Shown: positions 1 through 10,224 of the stretch, piece after piece
Numbering within the stretch: the first letter of the stretch is position 1
Layout of the letters: every line of letters begins with the position of its first letter
Source of the DNA: Acidobacteriota bacterium
GTDB taxonomy: Bacteria > Acidobacteriota > Terriglobia > Terriglobales > Acidobacteriaceae
DNA: 64,000 nucleotides
Assembly: GCA_021818105.1 (NCBI GenBank)
Contig: JAKAFB010000001.1
Coordinates: 1 to 64,000, forward strand
Reading direction: 5' to 3'
The notes under the pieces: generated by a model
The model's input: only the letters and a program-made list of their open reading frames with translations
What the model was told of the DNA's origin: nothing
Database searches by the model: none
Program-made: the position numbers and the translations under genes

Positions 1-409
1 ATGTGTCACCTCGATGTCGCTCATTCCAGGACTGCGTAACAGAAGCAGGCCCATGCGGCAGAGGATTCCTCTTCAGGATTAGACCCACAATTCAAGTCGA
101 AAAGCGACTAGGAAAATTACTACATGAATATCTCTATTGCTGGCTTGCCATTCGGCCCTAAGCCAATTGAGCCGGTTCGTTCATTTTTTTGCACGTATGA
201 TTCATTACCCAGGACAGACACATCTGCAAGCTCAATCGCATTGTTCTGTTTTCAAGCTGTAACAAGATAGCGCAACACTAGTCCTGATAAGCAGGCACAA
301 CCTATTCAGTGTCTACGAATGAGACGTCTATTTCTTTTGCGACTATTTGGGCGAGCAGGTACGTGTGTTCGAAGGGCGAGACACAGGAAAACATGAGAAC
401 CCAGAGGAC

Positions 410-1666
410 TCAGGGAATTGGAGCTACAGTTGCTTTCTGCGTAAGTGTTTCTGGCAGGAAGAAGCCGGCAATGGCAGCGGCTGCAAAGGCAAAGGCGCTG
501 GCGAGAAATGCCCAGGAGAGGCCATGGCGCTCACTGAGCGCGCCGATGGTGAGGGGCGCCAGGGCACTGAGGCCACGAGCGACGTTGTAGGAGATGCCGA
601 GCGCGGTTGCACGGGCCTGCGTGGGGAATAGCTCGCTACCGAGGATGCCGGATCCGGTGAAGAATCCCGTGCCGAAGAAAGCGGCTACGGTGGCGAAGAA
701 GAGGATGAGTGAAGGCTGCCGCGCAGAGGCAAGCATTGGTACAGCCAATGACGCGCAAGCAAGGTAGCCGACGAAGGCGGGGCGACGGCCGAAGCGGTCG
801 GCGATAAAGCCGAAAGAGAGATAGCCCGGCAGCATGCCTAACAAGTTGAGCACAAGCAAAAAGCTGGTGAGGCCGAGGGTGTGGAAGCCGCGCCCGCCCT
901 GCGTGAGCGGCAGGATGAGGTACGTTGGGATCCAAGTGAAGAGGCCCCACCATGCGAACATGCCGAGAGTGTTGGCGAGGGTGAGCAACATGAGCGGGCG
1001 AACTGAGCGGCCAAGGGCACGGCGGCGTTCGCCCGGTTGCGCTGCGGCATGAGCGCGCTTCCAGACAGGTGGCTCGGGAACGTGAGTCTGGATCCAAAAA
1101 ACGAGAATGGCTGGCAGGAGGCCTGCGAAGAAAACCCAACGCCAGCCAGCGTGGGTGAGGATAAGTTCTGCGACGACTGCTGCCAACGCGTAGCCGATAG
1201 CCCAGCTGCTTTGCACAAGCGCAAGAGCGCGGCCGCGGAGAGCCGTTGGCCATGTTTCGGCCACGAGGGCAGCGCCGGTGCTCCATTCGCCGCCCATTCC
1301 CAGGCCAAGGAGGAAGCGGAAGATGGCGAGAGTGAGGACGTTGGTGGAGAGCCCGCAGGCAAAAGTGAAGACGGAGTAAATGAGGATGCTGCTGGCCAGC
1401 ATGCGACGGCGCCCGAAGCGGTCGGCGAGCAGTCCGAAGAGCAGACCACCCAGGGCTGAGGCGATGAGAGTAAGTGCGTTGAGCAGGCCAGCTGTGGTAC
1501 GGTTCATGGCAAAGACGCGCATGAGTGTGGCCAGCACAATGGAGTAAAGCATTACGTCGAAAGCGTCGAGCATCCAGCCGAGCGCAGCGGCAATAACGAC
1601 GCGGCGTTGCGCAGGGGTGGCGTGGTTCCAGCGGAAGGCTTGCGGCGGTGGTGTAGGCTGGCTCAT
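410..1666 (-). CDS. MFS transporter
   Basis: 418 aa ORF with multiple hydrophobic segments and the MFS signature LLADRFGRRRML repeated as IADRFGRRPAF. Confidence 0.9.
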   Translation of the reverse strand: MSQPTPPPQAFRWNHATPAQRRVVIAAALGWMLDAFDVMLYSIVLATLMRVFAMNRTTAGLLNALTLIASALGGLLFGLLADRFGRRRMLASSILIYSVFTFACGLSTNVLTLAIFRFLLGLGMGGEWSTGAALVAETWPTALRGRALALVQSSWAIGYALAAVVAELILTHAGWRWVFFAGLLPAILVFWIQTHVPEPPVWKRAHAAAQPGERRRALGRSVRPLMLLTLANTLGMFAWWGLFTWIPTYLILPLTQGGRGFHTLGLTSFLLVLNLLGMLPGYLSFGFIADRFGRRPAFVGYLACASLAVPMLASARQPSLILFFATVAAFFGTGFFTGSGILGSELFPTQARATALGISYNVARGLSALAPLTIGALSERHGLSWAFLASAFAFAAAAIAGFFLPETLTQKATVAPIP

Positions 1667-1766
1667 GCAGATGCGAGGCGGGATGCAGCGCTGGAGATCA
1701 CTGTCTCACTCCGGATTGGTGCGGGTCTACTGAAATCCAAGCGGCAACTGGTATCTTGACATTGTC

Positions 1767-3776
1767 ATGGCGAAACGAAGCGAACAGTTGCGAATCGCGA
1801 TAGATACGGGGGGTACATTTACCGACTGCGTCTATCGCGCACACGGGCAACTGAAGGTGCTGAAGCTTCCGTCCACGCCGGACAATCCAGGCCGTGCGAT
1901 TTTGACTGCGATTGCTCAGATTGCGGAGAGCACGGGCGCGCGAGTTGTAGAGATTCGCCATGGTACGACGGTGGGCACAAATGCGCTGCTGGAGCGTAAG
2001 GGCGCGCGTGTGGCATTTGTGACAACAGAGGGATTTGAGGACACGCTTGCGCTGGCGCGCCAGGCAAGGCCAAACCTGTATGACTGGAACCAGCATCGTC
2101 CTGAACCTCTGGCGGAGGCAGCCTGCTGTTTTGGTGTGGCAGAGCGCGTTGGTGCAGACGGAACAGTGCTGCGTGCGCCGAGCCAGGCAGATCTGCGTGA
2201 ACTGCGTCGTAAGGTGCGCGAGTCGGGCGCGGAGGCGGTTGGTGTGTCGCTGTTGTTTTCCTTTACGCATCCGGCTCACGAACAGGCAGTGGGCGAGGCG
2301 CTGGCACAGCTGGGACTGCCGGTTTCGCTCTCGCACCTGATTCTGCCGGAGTTCCGTGAGTATGAGCGAGCGGCTACAGTCACACTCAATGCGTACCTGG
2401 CACCGAAGATGGCGAGCTATCTTCGCGGGCTTGAGCAAGGACTTGCCGGGAGTGATGCACGGCTGAACATCATGCAGTCGTCAGGTGGAGTTTTGTCCGC
2501 AAAAATGGCGGCGCAGGAACCTGTGCGAACGATTCTTTCAGGACCCGCGGGAGGAGTGATTGGCGCGCTCAGTGTGGCACGTGCCGCGGGCGTAGAGCGG
2601 ATTCTGAGCTTTGACATGGGCGGCACCTCTACGGATGTGGCGCTGTTGGATGCGGAGCGTGAGTTGCTGACGAGCACAGAGGGCCAGGTGGCGGGGCTGC
2701 CGGTAGGCGTGCCCATGCTGGATATTCATACGGCAGGTGCAGGCGGTGGTTCGCTGGCGTGGATGGACATGGCCGGTGCGTTGCGAGTGGGGCCGCAGTC
2801 TGCCGGCGCTGATCCGGGGCCTGCCTGCTACGGCCGCGGTGAGGGCGCTACGGTGACGGACGCAAACCTTGTGCTGGGGCGGCTACATGCTGAGCACTTT
2901 CTGGGTGGAAAGATGCGGCTGGAGACCGTGCGGGCAAGGCGATCCCTGGAGCGCTTGATAGGCACAGAGTTTGTCAGCACAGAAGCGCTGGCTGAGGGCA
3001 TCGTTCGCGTGGCCAATGCGCGAATGGAGAGCGCATTGCGGAAGGTATCAGTGGAGCGCGGCTTTGATCCGCGGATGTTCGTGCTGCTGGCATTCGGTGG
3101 TGCAGGACCTTTGCATGGCTGTGCATTGGCGAGTGCGCTGGGCATTCGCAAGGTGGTGATTCCTGCGGCTTCGGGAGCTTTGTCAGCCTTGGGAATACTG
3201 GACGCGGACTTGCGACGTGAATTCTCGCGCACTGTGATGCTTGCTCCGGGCAGCGCCGAGATTGACAAGGTGTTTCGTGAACTTGAGGCAGAAGCGCGTG
3301 CAGTATTTGCCGCCGAAGGCGCGCAGCCACGTCTACTGCGGCAGGCGGATCTGCGCTACCACGGGCAGGGCTTTGAGCTGCGCGTGGGGTGGAGCGCTGA
3401 TGTCGTGGAGCGTTTCCATCGGCTGCATGCGCAGCAATATGGCTATGCGGATAGGACGCGGCCGGTGGATGTTGTGACAATCCGCGTTCAGGCCGTGGTG
3501 CGGACGCCGAAACCGCGGGCAACAACCATGACAGCCAGACAGGGTGATGGCCATCAGGCACGATTGGCTGTGCATCGGATATTCGAAGACGGCATCTGGC
3601 GAAGTGGCTGGCTCTATGATCGCGGACGCCTAAAAGCAGGCGACAGGTTTACAGGTCCGGCAGTGATAGTGGAACTGAGCGCAACCACTTATCTGCCCAA
3701 GGACTGGTTGGCATACGTGGATGGACAGATGAACTTGATTCTTGCACCTGCGACGAAGCGGGGAGGCAGGCGATGA
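1767..3776 (+). CDS. hydantoinase/oxoprolinase family protein, subunit A
   Basis: IAIDTGGTFTDCVYRA N-terminus, SFDMGGTSTDVAL and FGGAGPLHGCALA motifs typical of HyuA. Confidence 0.95.
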   Translation: MAKRSEQLRIAIDTGGTFTDCVYRAHGQLKVLKLPSTPDNPGRAILTAIAQIAESTGARVVEIRHGTTVGTNALLERKGARVAFVTTEGFEDTLALARQARPNLYDWNQHRPEPLAEAACCFGVAERVGADGTVLRAPSQADLRELRRKVRESGAEAVGVSLLFSFTHPAHEQAVGEALAQLGLPVSLSHLILPEFREYERAATVTLNAYLAPKMASYLRGLEQGLAGSDARLNIMQSSGGVLSAKMAAQEPVRTILSGPAGGVIGALSVARAAGVERILSFDMGGTSTDVALLDAERELLTSTEGQVAGLPVGVPMLDIHTAGAGGGSLAWMDMAGALRVGPQSAGADPGPACYGRGEGATVTDANLVLGRLHAEHFLGGKMRLETVRARRSLERLIGTEFVSTEALAEGIVRVANARMESALRKVSVERGFDPRMFVLLAFGGAGPLHGCALASALGIRKVVIPAASGALSALGILDADLRREFSRTVMLAPGSAEIDKVFRELEAEARAVFAAEGAQPRLLRQADLRYHGQGFELRVGWSADVVERFHRLHAQQYGYADRTRPVDVVTIRVQAVVRTPKPRATTMTARQGDGHQARLAVHRIFEDGIWRSGWLYDRGRLKAGDRFTGPAVIVELSATTYLPKDWLAYVDGQMNLILAPATKRGGRR

Positions 3777-5377
3777 CGCGAGGCGAGAAGAGAGTATTGC
3801 GACCGGTGACGCCGGATGCTGCGGAGCTTGCTGTGGTGGGCCACGCATTGCATTCTGTAGCAGTGGAGATGGGTGCGGCACTGCGACGGACAGCGTTTTC
3901 GCCAAACATCAAAGAGCGGCGGGACTACTCGTCAGCCGTGTTTTCGGCAGAGGGTGAGCTGGTCGCGATGGGCGACGATATGCCGGTGCACCTGGGATCG
4001 ATACCGATGTGCGTGCAGGCGGCGCTGGATGCAATGGAGTTCGTGCCGGGTGATGTGGCACTGCTGAACGATCCCTATAGCGGTGGCACGCACCTGCCGG
4101 ACATCACGATGGTGGCGCCGGTGTTCTTGCCTGGTGTACGCCGGCCGGCGTTTTACGTGGCGAATCGTGCACACCACGCAGATGTGGGAGGAATGTACCC
4201 GGGATCGATGGGCCCCTGCCGCGAGATTGCGCAGGAGGGAATTAGGATTCCGCCTGTGAAGCTGGTGCGGGGCGGGCAGATGGACGCGGCGGTGCTCAGT
4301 ATTTTGCTAGCCAACGTGCGCACGCCGAGCGAGCGCGAGGGTGATCTGACGGCGCAGATGGGCGCATGCCGCATAGGCGCGGCGCGCGTGCTGGAACTGG
4401 TGGCGCGCTTCGGGTATGCTCGGCTGATGCGCGGGGTTCGGGCCATGCTGGATGGATCGGAACGGCTGATGCTGCAGGTGCTGGCAGGGCTGCCGACGGG
4501 TGAGTGGAAGGCTGAGGATTTTCTGGATGACGACGGTGTGCAGCCGGGACCAGTACGAATTTGCGTAGCTGTGCGCAATGTACCTTCGCGACGCAAGCTG
4601 GTCGTCGACTTTGCAGGAACAGATGCACAGGTGGCGGGCAGCGTGAACGCGGTCTATGCAATAACGTGGTCTGCGGTGTTCTATGTGCTGCGGTGCCTGC
4701 TGCCGCCTGGCGCGATGGCTTCTGCGGGACTGATGCGGCCGGTACGCGTGCAGGCGCCTGAAGGTACTGTGGTAAATGCAGTTTCTCCAGCCGCGGTTGC
4801 AGGCGGAAATGTTGAGACTTCACAGCGAATTGTGGACACACTGCTGCGCGCGCTGGCGCTTGCGTTACCTGCGCAGATTCCTGCGGCCAGCGCAGGGACA
4901 ATGAACAACCTGACCATCGGCGGAATTGACCCAAGAAACGGTCAACCCTACACCTACTATGAAACGATTGCGGGCGGGCTTGGTGCTGGACCGCAGGGGC
5001 CTGGAGGGAGTGCGCATCACGCGCACATGACTAACTCATTGAATACTCCGGTTGAGGCCTTGGAATATGCGTATCCCTTCAGGATGGTGCGCTACGGGCT
5101 GCGGCCGGGCTCAGGCGGCTCAGGCAGGCACAAGGGTGGCGACGGTGTGGTGCGTGAACTGGAGTTGCTTGGCGATGCGCAGGTGACGCTGCTTTCTGAT
5201 CGTCGGATCGCCGGGCCATGGGGGCTGGCAGGCGGTGAGGCCGGTGCGACGGGGAAAACGACTGCACGGGTTGGAAGGCGGGAGAAGGTTTTGCCTGGAA
5301 AGTCTACGCGCGAGATGCGCGCGGGAAGCCGCCTGCGAGTAGAGTCGCCGGGCGGCGGCGGCTGGGGATCGCTATAA
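3773..5377 (+). CDS. hydantoinase B/oxoprolinase family protein
   Basis: ATGA overlap with HyuA; LLNDPYSGGTHLPDITMVAPVF, ETIAGGLGAGPQGPG and SGGSGRHKGGDGVVREL motifs. Confidence 0.95.
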   Translation: MTRGEKRVLRPVTPDAAELAVVGHALHSVAVEMGAALRRTAFSPNIKERRDYSSAVFSAEGELVAMGDDMPVHLGSIPMCVQAALDAMEFVPGDVALLNDPYSGGTHLPDITMVAPVFLPGVRRPAFYVANRAHHADVGGMYPGSMGPCREIAQEGIRIPPVKLVRGGQMDAAVLSILLANVRTPSEREGDLTAQMGACRIGAARVLELVARFGYARLMRGVRAMLDGSERLMLQVLAGLPTGEWKAEDFLDDDGVQPGPVRICVAVRNVPSRRKLVVDFAGTDAQVAGSVNAVYAITWSAVFYVLRCLLPPGAMASAGLMRPVRVQAPEGTVVNAVSPAAVAGGNVETSQRIVDTLLRALALALPAQIPAASAGTMNNLTIGGIDPRNGQPYTYYETIAGGLGAGPQGPGGSAHHAHMTNSLNTPVEALEYAYPFRMVRYGLRPGSGGSGRHKGGDGVVRELELLGDAQVTLLSDRRIAGPWGLAGGEAGATGKTTARVGRREKVLPGKSTREMRAGSRLRVESPGGGGWGSL

Positions 5378-5967
5378 GACAACCCACCAACCTGAACGAG
5401 TCGCAGGATAGGTCGGCTTGTATTCAAGCTGACTAAAACTGCTGAGTACCGGAGTGAATTTGAGGCAGAACGAGGCGCTGCACTTCGTTCTCCAAGGCCC
5501 GGATTCGAATACGGTTTTTGCCCACCTGCTCTTTGTTGGCCGCAAGAGCGCGAGCATAATTTGTTTTCCCTGACCTCCTCTTGGCCAGCTTGCGATGAAT
5601 CGCATTGCCCCGTTCTCGCTGGCGTTAACTTCACAGCCTTTGCAGCTGCCCTGCGTTACAGTCATCATCGGCGTCTTTGCACATCGTATGTTCTGCTCGC
5701 CCCCCCACTCGCAATGAGTTTGTCTGGTTGAACGATACAAGGCAAAGCAGAAATTTCCCATTACCATTCGTCAGTTCGCATGGGCCGTACGGCCATGCAT
5801 CAATGTGCTGTTCTAAATTCGGATCAGGTTGGCTAGCAGATTTTGCAGTAGATGAGTAATTGCAAAACTGTTGTGATATGAGCTGGATACAGCTTTTGTT
5901 GCGCTGGAAGCGGCCTATGTTGGCTGGCTTAAAGGTGACCGCAAGCATAACCATTAGGTGAAGTGGT

Positions 5968-7086
5968 ATGGATTCTGCTGTAATTTCGCAGCTAACGTCG
6001 CAAGATGATCACTACTATGCGCGCGGGCGTGAAGTTTTCATCCGTTTGAGCCTTCTGGCGCTAATGGGTGTTAGCTGCACCCTTATATTGCGCCCATTTC
6101 TGAATCTTATTGTCTGCGGAATTATCATCGCTATCGGAATTTACCCGGCGCATCGTTTGCTTACAGCTGCTTTGCGAGGACGCACAATACTCTCCGCCGT
6201 GCTTTGCAGTGCGGTACTCTTGTTAGCGATGGTCGTGCCTTCCGTGTTGTTGGCAAGCACCCTTGTGGATGGAATCCAAGCACTCGCTCATCAGGTGCAA
6301 TCTGGCCGGTTGAATATTCCTCCGCCACCGCCCAATCTCGATAGGCTTCCCATCCTTGGACCTCGTCTGGTGGAGACTTGGACCCTGTTCTCTTCCAGCC
6401 TGGATGACGTGGTGAGGCGTTTTGGCCCACAAATTCAAAAGGGGATTCCTGCTGCCCTTTCAGCAACGGCTGAGATCGGTGGTGTCTTGCTACAGTTCCT
6501 TCTTGCAATCATCTTGGCAGGCTTCTTGCTGGCAACCAGCGATCGGAGCGGGCGTTTCGCTGACAGGATCTTCCTTCGAATCTTCGGCGACAAAGGCCCT
6601 GAGTTTAAAGACCTCGTGAGTTCCACCATTCGAACGGTCACTAACGGCATTCTCGGCGTTGCCGTCATTCAAACGCTCTGCGCTACCCTGGGCTTCTGGC
6701 TTGTCGGATTGCCTGCGCCAGGGCTGTGGGCATTGCTCTTTTTGATAGCCGCCGTATTGCAGGTAGGCGTGGTAGTGCTTGTGCCCGCAGTTATATACGC
6801 ATTTGCTATATTCTCCACAAAGACTGCGCTGATCTTCCTGATATGGAGCATCATCGTTGGCTTGATGGACAACGTCTTGAAGCCTATTCTGCTCGGGCGC
6901 GGCAGCAAGGTTCCCATGCTTGTCATATTCCTGGGAGTTCTTGGCGGGTTTATCGCGATGAATAGTCTCATCGGTCTTTTTGTCGGTGCCATAGTACTAT
7001 CAGTGGGATACAAACTTCTGATGGCATGGCTGGACGGTGAGTCACAGCCTGCATCTGTAGAGAGTGAAACTACTTCCACTTCCTAA
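5968..7086 (+). CDS. AI-2E family transporter (PerM/DUF20 membrane protein)
   Basis: 372 aa polytopic protein; C-terminal DNVLKPILLGRGSKVPMLVIFLGVLGGFIAMNSLIGLFVGAIVLSVGYKLL is typical of the family. Confidence 0.88.
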   Translation: MDSAVISQLTSQDDHYYARGREVFIRLSLLALMGVSCTLILRPFLNLIVCGIIIAIGIYPAHRLLTAALRGRTILSAVLCSAVLLLAMVVPSVLLASTLVDGIQALAHQVQSGRLNIPPPPPNLDRLPILGPRLVETWTLFSSSLDDVVRRFGPQIQKGIPAALSATAEIGGVLLQFLLAIILAGFLLATSDRSGRFADRIFLRIFGDKGPEFKDLVSSTIRTVTNGILGVAVIQTLCATLGFWLVGLPAPGLWALLFLIAAVLQVGVVVLVPAVIYAFAIFSTKTALIFLIWSIIVGLMDNVLKPILLGRGSKVPMLVIFLGVLGGFIAMNSLIGLFVGAIVLSVGYKLLMAWLDGESQPASVESETTSTS

Positions 7087-8058
7087 CTCTTGCCCTGGGT
7101 TTCGGGCAGTCTGCCTGATGCAAACGCAGCGACTAATGGATGATTACTTTCGCGCAAGAGAGCTTCTAAGTAACCTGAATTTCACCATCTGGTTGTTGGC
7201 ATAGATTGCCAAGCACACTGGCCATGCTTTCCACGTCGGCGCTGAGATCACTGCGAACGATGTGGTCATCAGTATCCTGCATGCGCTTGTGCCGCAATCG
7301 GTGAATGTGCCAATGTGCAGAATCTCTGCACGGTGCAGCAGCATCCCGCGCTGTCGCAGGAGTATCTGGATCAGATCGATCTGCAAGATCGCAACAGTAC
7401 GTTTGCCAGCCCGGTGGACTATCACCTCGCTGGTCCGGTTAGCATGGATGCGGGTATGAATCCTTCCATACCCTGGATCTAACTGGCGAGTGGGAATTCC
7501 TTCGATGTGCATGAAGCGCAGCTATACTTGGGCAGCTTCTTCCATGCACTTGGCGAGAGGGGACTGAACCGCGGTTCCTGCGCTCTGCCGAACTATGCAT
7601 GCTGTCTCAGCCATCTTCAAGCTGGCACAGACTTCATTGGCGGCGTTTGGCAGATAAAACCCCTTTGTCTGCGCACTTGCCGGTACGCACTTTTCTCCAG
7701 GTCCGTTCCACGGCTGTACGCATGCCATTACTGTTGCAGCAAGGGACTTATATCATGAACCATATGCTCTTATGTGTATCCGCACATCCATTGTATTCGA
7801 TTGAATTATAGCAACTTATCTTAACTTGAAGATGCCGGATTGCCGGAAACTCGGCTTGTTTTGCTGGCGGTGCAGGCAGTCCAAAGCGAACCGCTCTCCG
7901 TACCCAAATTCCCGTGAACAGGGAAAAATACAGGGAATTTTGCGATTTCTAGCCCAGAAGCCTTTCTACAAAACCCTCTATGTGACTGAATCTGCTCGAG
8001 TTCATACCGCACAACCCTGACTTGAGATCGGTACATAACAGGGAATTGTCACTCGAAT

Positions 8059-8082
8059 ATCAGGGAATTTTAATTCCCTGAT
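8059..8082. repeat. Perfect 11-bp inverted repeat ATCAGGGAATT-TT-AATTCCCTGAT, within a cluster of CAGGGAA(TT) motifs (7919-8082)
   Basis: Read directly: cagggaa at 7919, cagggaattt at 7931, cagggaatt at 8039, cagggaattt at 8061, inverted copy at 8072-8082. Confidence 0.8.
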
Positions 8083-8109
8083 ACCACCGATTTGGATTCC
8101 GTCTGGCCT

Positions 8110-9249
8110 TCATAGGGGATTGGCATTGATGAATCGTGGGCCGTACAATACGGGCTTCGTCAGATCGGTCAAATCCTTCATCCACTCAATCTCGTTGGGG
8201 TAGAGTTCCGGCAGTTGCGTCACAAGATTTGCCGGGATCTGGTGTCGCACGATATTGAAGCAGGAGAGTACACGTAGGTCCACCATGCTGTGTACTGCGC
8301 TGCCGAGGGTTTTCCATGCAACCGGCGCTGGACCATTCCATGCCTGGTCCAACGCCAACAGGACCGCGGAGAAATCATTGTCGAAGGCCGAGAGGTCGGC
8401 CGTTACGGCCGCCGCATTCGGATCGAGAGCAAGAATTTTGGCATATCCGTCGGACGGAACAGCCAAGGTGTTTATCACTTCCGGCCAGCCGATCGGCAAC
8501 CCTTTGAAGAATAGACTTTCCGTTTGCGTCGAGAGTTCCACAGGGGGATTCGGCTCTTGATAGCAATGCCCATAGTAAAGCGACGCAAATTTCGCATAAT
8601 GCGATTCCTCGTACTCGTCACTGTTGGGCGTAATCAGATTGCCGGTGGTTGCTCCCTCGCCTTGCTCGAGAATCTCGTCGATGGCATCGCAGATGGTCTT
8701 GGCTGAATCCACTCCGGGCGTGTCGTGAATCACGGTGAACCCGATGTCATCGCCCATCTGGTTGGCCGGCCCGCCAGCCTTCACGGCGGCGCGGACCGCA
8801 TCCGCATTGTCAGAGATCGCCTGACGGATCGCTTTGTAGAATTTCGCAATCGTCGGATAGGTCTCGTCACGATTCACCTGTTTCACAAGCAGATCCGGCA
8901 TCTCGATGCGCAAAAACTTCTTCAATTGTTTCTTTGAAAATTGCGCCAGGCCGACTTGCAAGTCCGGTTCCGCGCCGCCGGGTAGACCCTTCACCGGAAA
9001 GTGGATCCGGATATTCCGGATCTGCGGAGCGCCCCCCAGAGCGGCCAGGATGTTGCCCGCAATGGCCATATGCACCATTTCTTCCATGGCAACGGAGCGA
9101 ATGACATTGTAGACTGCATAGTTTTGTACTTCCAAAGAGAACATTGACGACAGGTAGACGGGCAGGGTCGAAAACTCAAGTTCAATTGCCGATTGAAGCT
9201 GCTCCTTGATCCATGCCAGATCCCGTGTTGTGCTTGCGTTTGGGCTCAT
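8110..9249 (-). CDS. ferritin-like protein (VioB C-terminal/iminophenylpyruvate-synthase-type ferritin-like domain)
   Basis: LQSAIELEFSTLPVYLSSMFSL and AMEEMVHMAIAGNILAALGG carry the E..ExxH pattern of VioB-type ferritin-like proteins. Confidence 0.75.
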   Translation of the reverse strand: MSPNASTTRDLAWIKEQLQSAIELEFSTLPVYLSSMFSLEVQNYAVYNVIRSVAMEEMVHMAIAGNILAALGGAPQIRNIRIHFPVKGLPGGAEPDLQVGLAQFSKKQLKKFLRIEMPDLLVKQVNRDETYPTIAKFYKAIRQAISDNADAVRAAVKAGGPANQMGDDIGFTVIHDTPGVDSAKTICDAIDEILEQGEGATTGNLITPNSDEYEESHYAKFASLYYGHCYQEPNPPVELSTQTESLFFKGLPIGWPEVINTLAVPSDGYAKILALDPNAAAVTADLSAFDNDFSAVLLALDQAWNGPAPVAWKTLGSAVHSMVDLRVLSCFNIVRHQIPANLVTQLPELYPNEIEWMKDLTDLTKPVLYGPRFINANPL

Positions 9250-9270
9250 GCGTATGCTCCTGTTCGATGG

Positions 9271-10215
9271 CTAAGCTGCGTAAAAGAGAAGAAACGACGT
9301 GCCGCCGATACGGTAAGGCACGGTCTGGGTGGCTCTGGCTACGGTGGTGGCTGAGCACAAACTCGTCCATCCCTGGCAATCCACATGAATGCGGTAGATC
9401 GTCATTTCACCCGTTGCGGCAACGTAGGTGGCCAGATAAGGTTCACCATCTGCCCACGGTATAGCCGCCGTGCTGTCAATCTTCAGCGCATCCGGCAATT
9501 GCGCTTGAAGATAGCTCCCCACTTCCACTGATCCCATCGCGGGATTGTCTTGCATGTGGTCGATGTTCACGTTCAGCTTGTCGCGATTGATCTTGAAGAA
9601 AAAGTTAGCTCCGCCCATCTGAAAGAATGCGAAGTGAGACCATCCCTTCGCCCACTGGTGGTACCACACATTCAGCGCCAGCAATGGCGGCACGTCGGCT
9701 GGCGATGTCGCGGTCACGGCGAGGCTGAAGTTCGCCACAATGCCTGTGTCGAAGCTATATCCGGAAAAATACTGCATGCCCACCGACGAATACGGCGCAA
9801 CCATCGTAAACCCCTTTGTCGGAGTGTTACGCGGCAACACAAAGTCGTAGGGCTTCGACACCGTCAAATCCGTGTGCACCGCGAAAAAGCCAAAAGCCCC
9901 GTCCTCGCTGCTGTAGGTCATCAGGTACGGAGTGTTGCCCAGGACAAACGAACTCATCATGTCCCACGGCCCGCCCGCCAGATCGGCATGCACATCCGCC
10001 CTCGCTACCCAAGGCGCCGCATCGCTCAAAACATACACGCCGGTGGTTTTTAGGTCCTTGTTATAGGCGTAGAGGATCGTCTTCTCCCCTAATTTCACAA
10101 CGGCCATGCTCGTGTAACCGGCGGCGAACCCGTTGCTCGCCGAGTCGGTCCACAGCGCTTTCAGAGCTACGCCCGAAGAACTTGGAACAATCGAATAGAT
10201 GTTGTTCATATCCAT
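9271..10215 (-). CDS. hypothetical protein, probable beta-propeller/tectonin-like repeat protein
   Basis: 314 aa ORF with recurring beta-rich segments (e.g. TILYAYNKDLKTTGVYVL, PYLMTYSSEDGAFGFFAV, PYLATYVAATGEMTIYRI); co-directional and 21 bp from the ferritin-like gene. Confidence 0.6.
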   Translation of the reverse strand: MDMNNIYSIVPSSSGVALKALWTDSASNGFAAGYTSMAVVKLGEKTILYAYNKDLKTTGVYVLSDAAPWVARADVHADLAGGPWDMMSSFVLGNTPYLMTYSSEDGAFGFFAVHTDLTVSKPYDFVLPRNTPTKGFTMVAPYSSVGMQYFSGYSFDTGIVANFSLAVTATSPADVPPLLALNVWYHQWAKGWSHFAFFQMGGANFFFKINRDKLNVNIDHMQDNPAMGSVEVGSYLQAQLPDALKIDSTAAIPWADGEPYLATYVAATGEMTIYRIHVDCQGWTSLCSATTVARATQTVPYRIGGTSFLLFYAA

Positions 10216-10224
10216 CCTTTCTTT

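Noticed and set aside
5372-5954. Short ORFs between hyuB and the AI-2E transporter, including a KLAKRRSGKTNYARALAANKEQVGKNRIRIRALENEVQRLV coiled-coil-like segment
   Set aside because: Too short and unplaceable; possible remnant only.
7144-7760. Several short ORFs between the AI-2E transporter and the ferritin-like gene
   Set aside because: Readable fragments occur in different frames (e.g. QEYLDQIDLQDRNSTFASPVDYHLAGPVSMDAGMNPSIPWI*), so a decayed gene is possible, but I could not identify a family.
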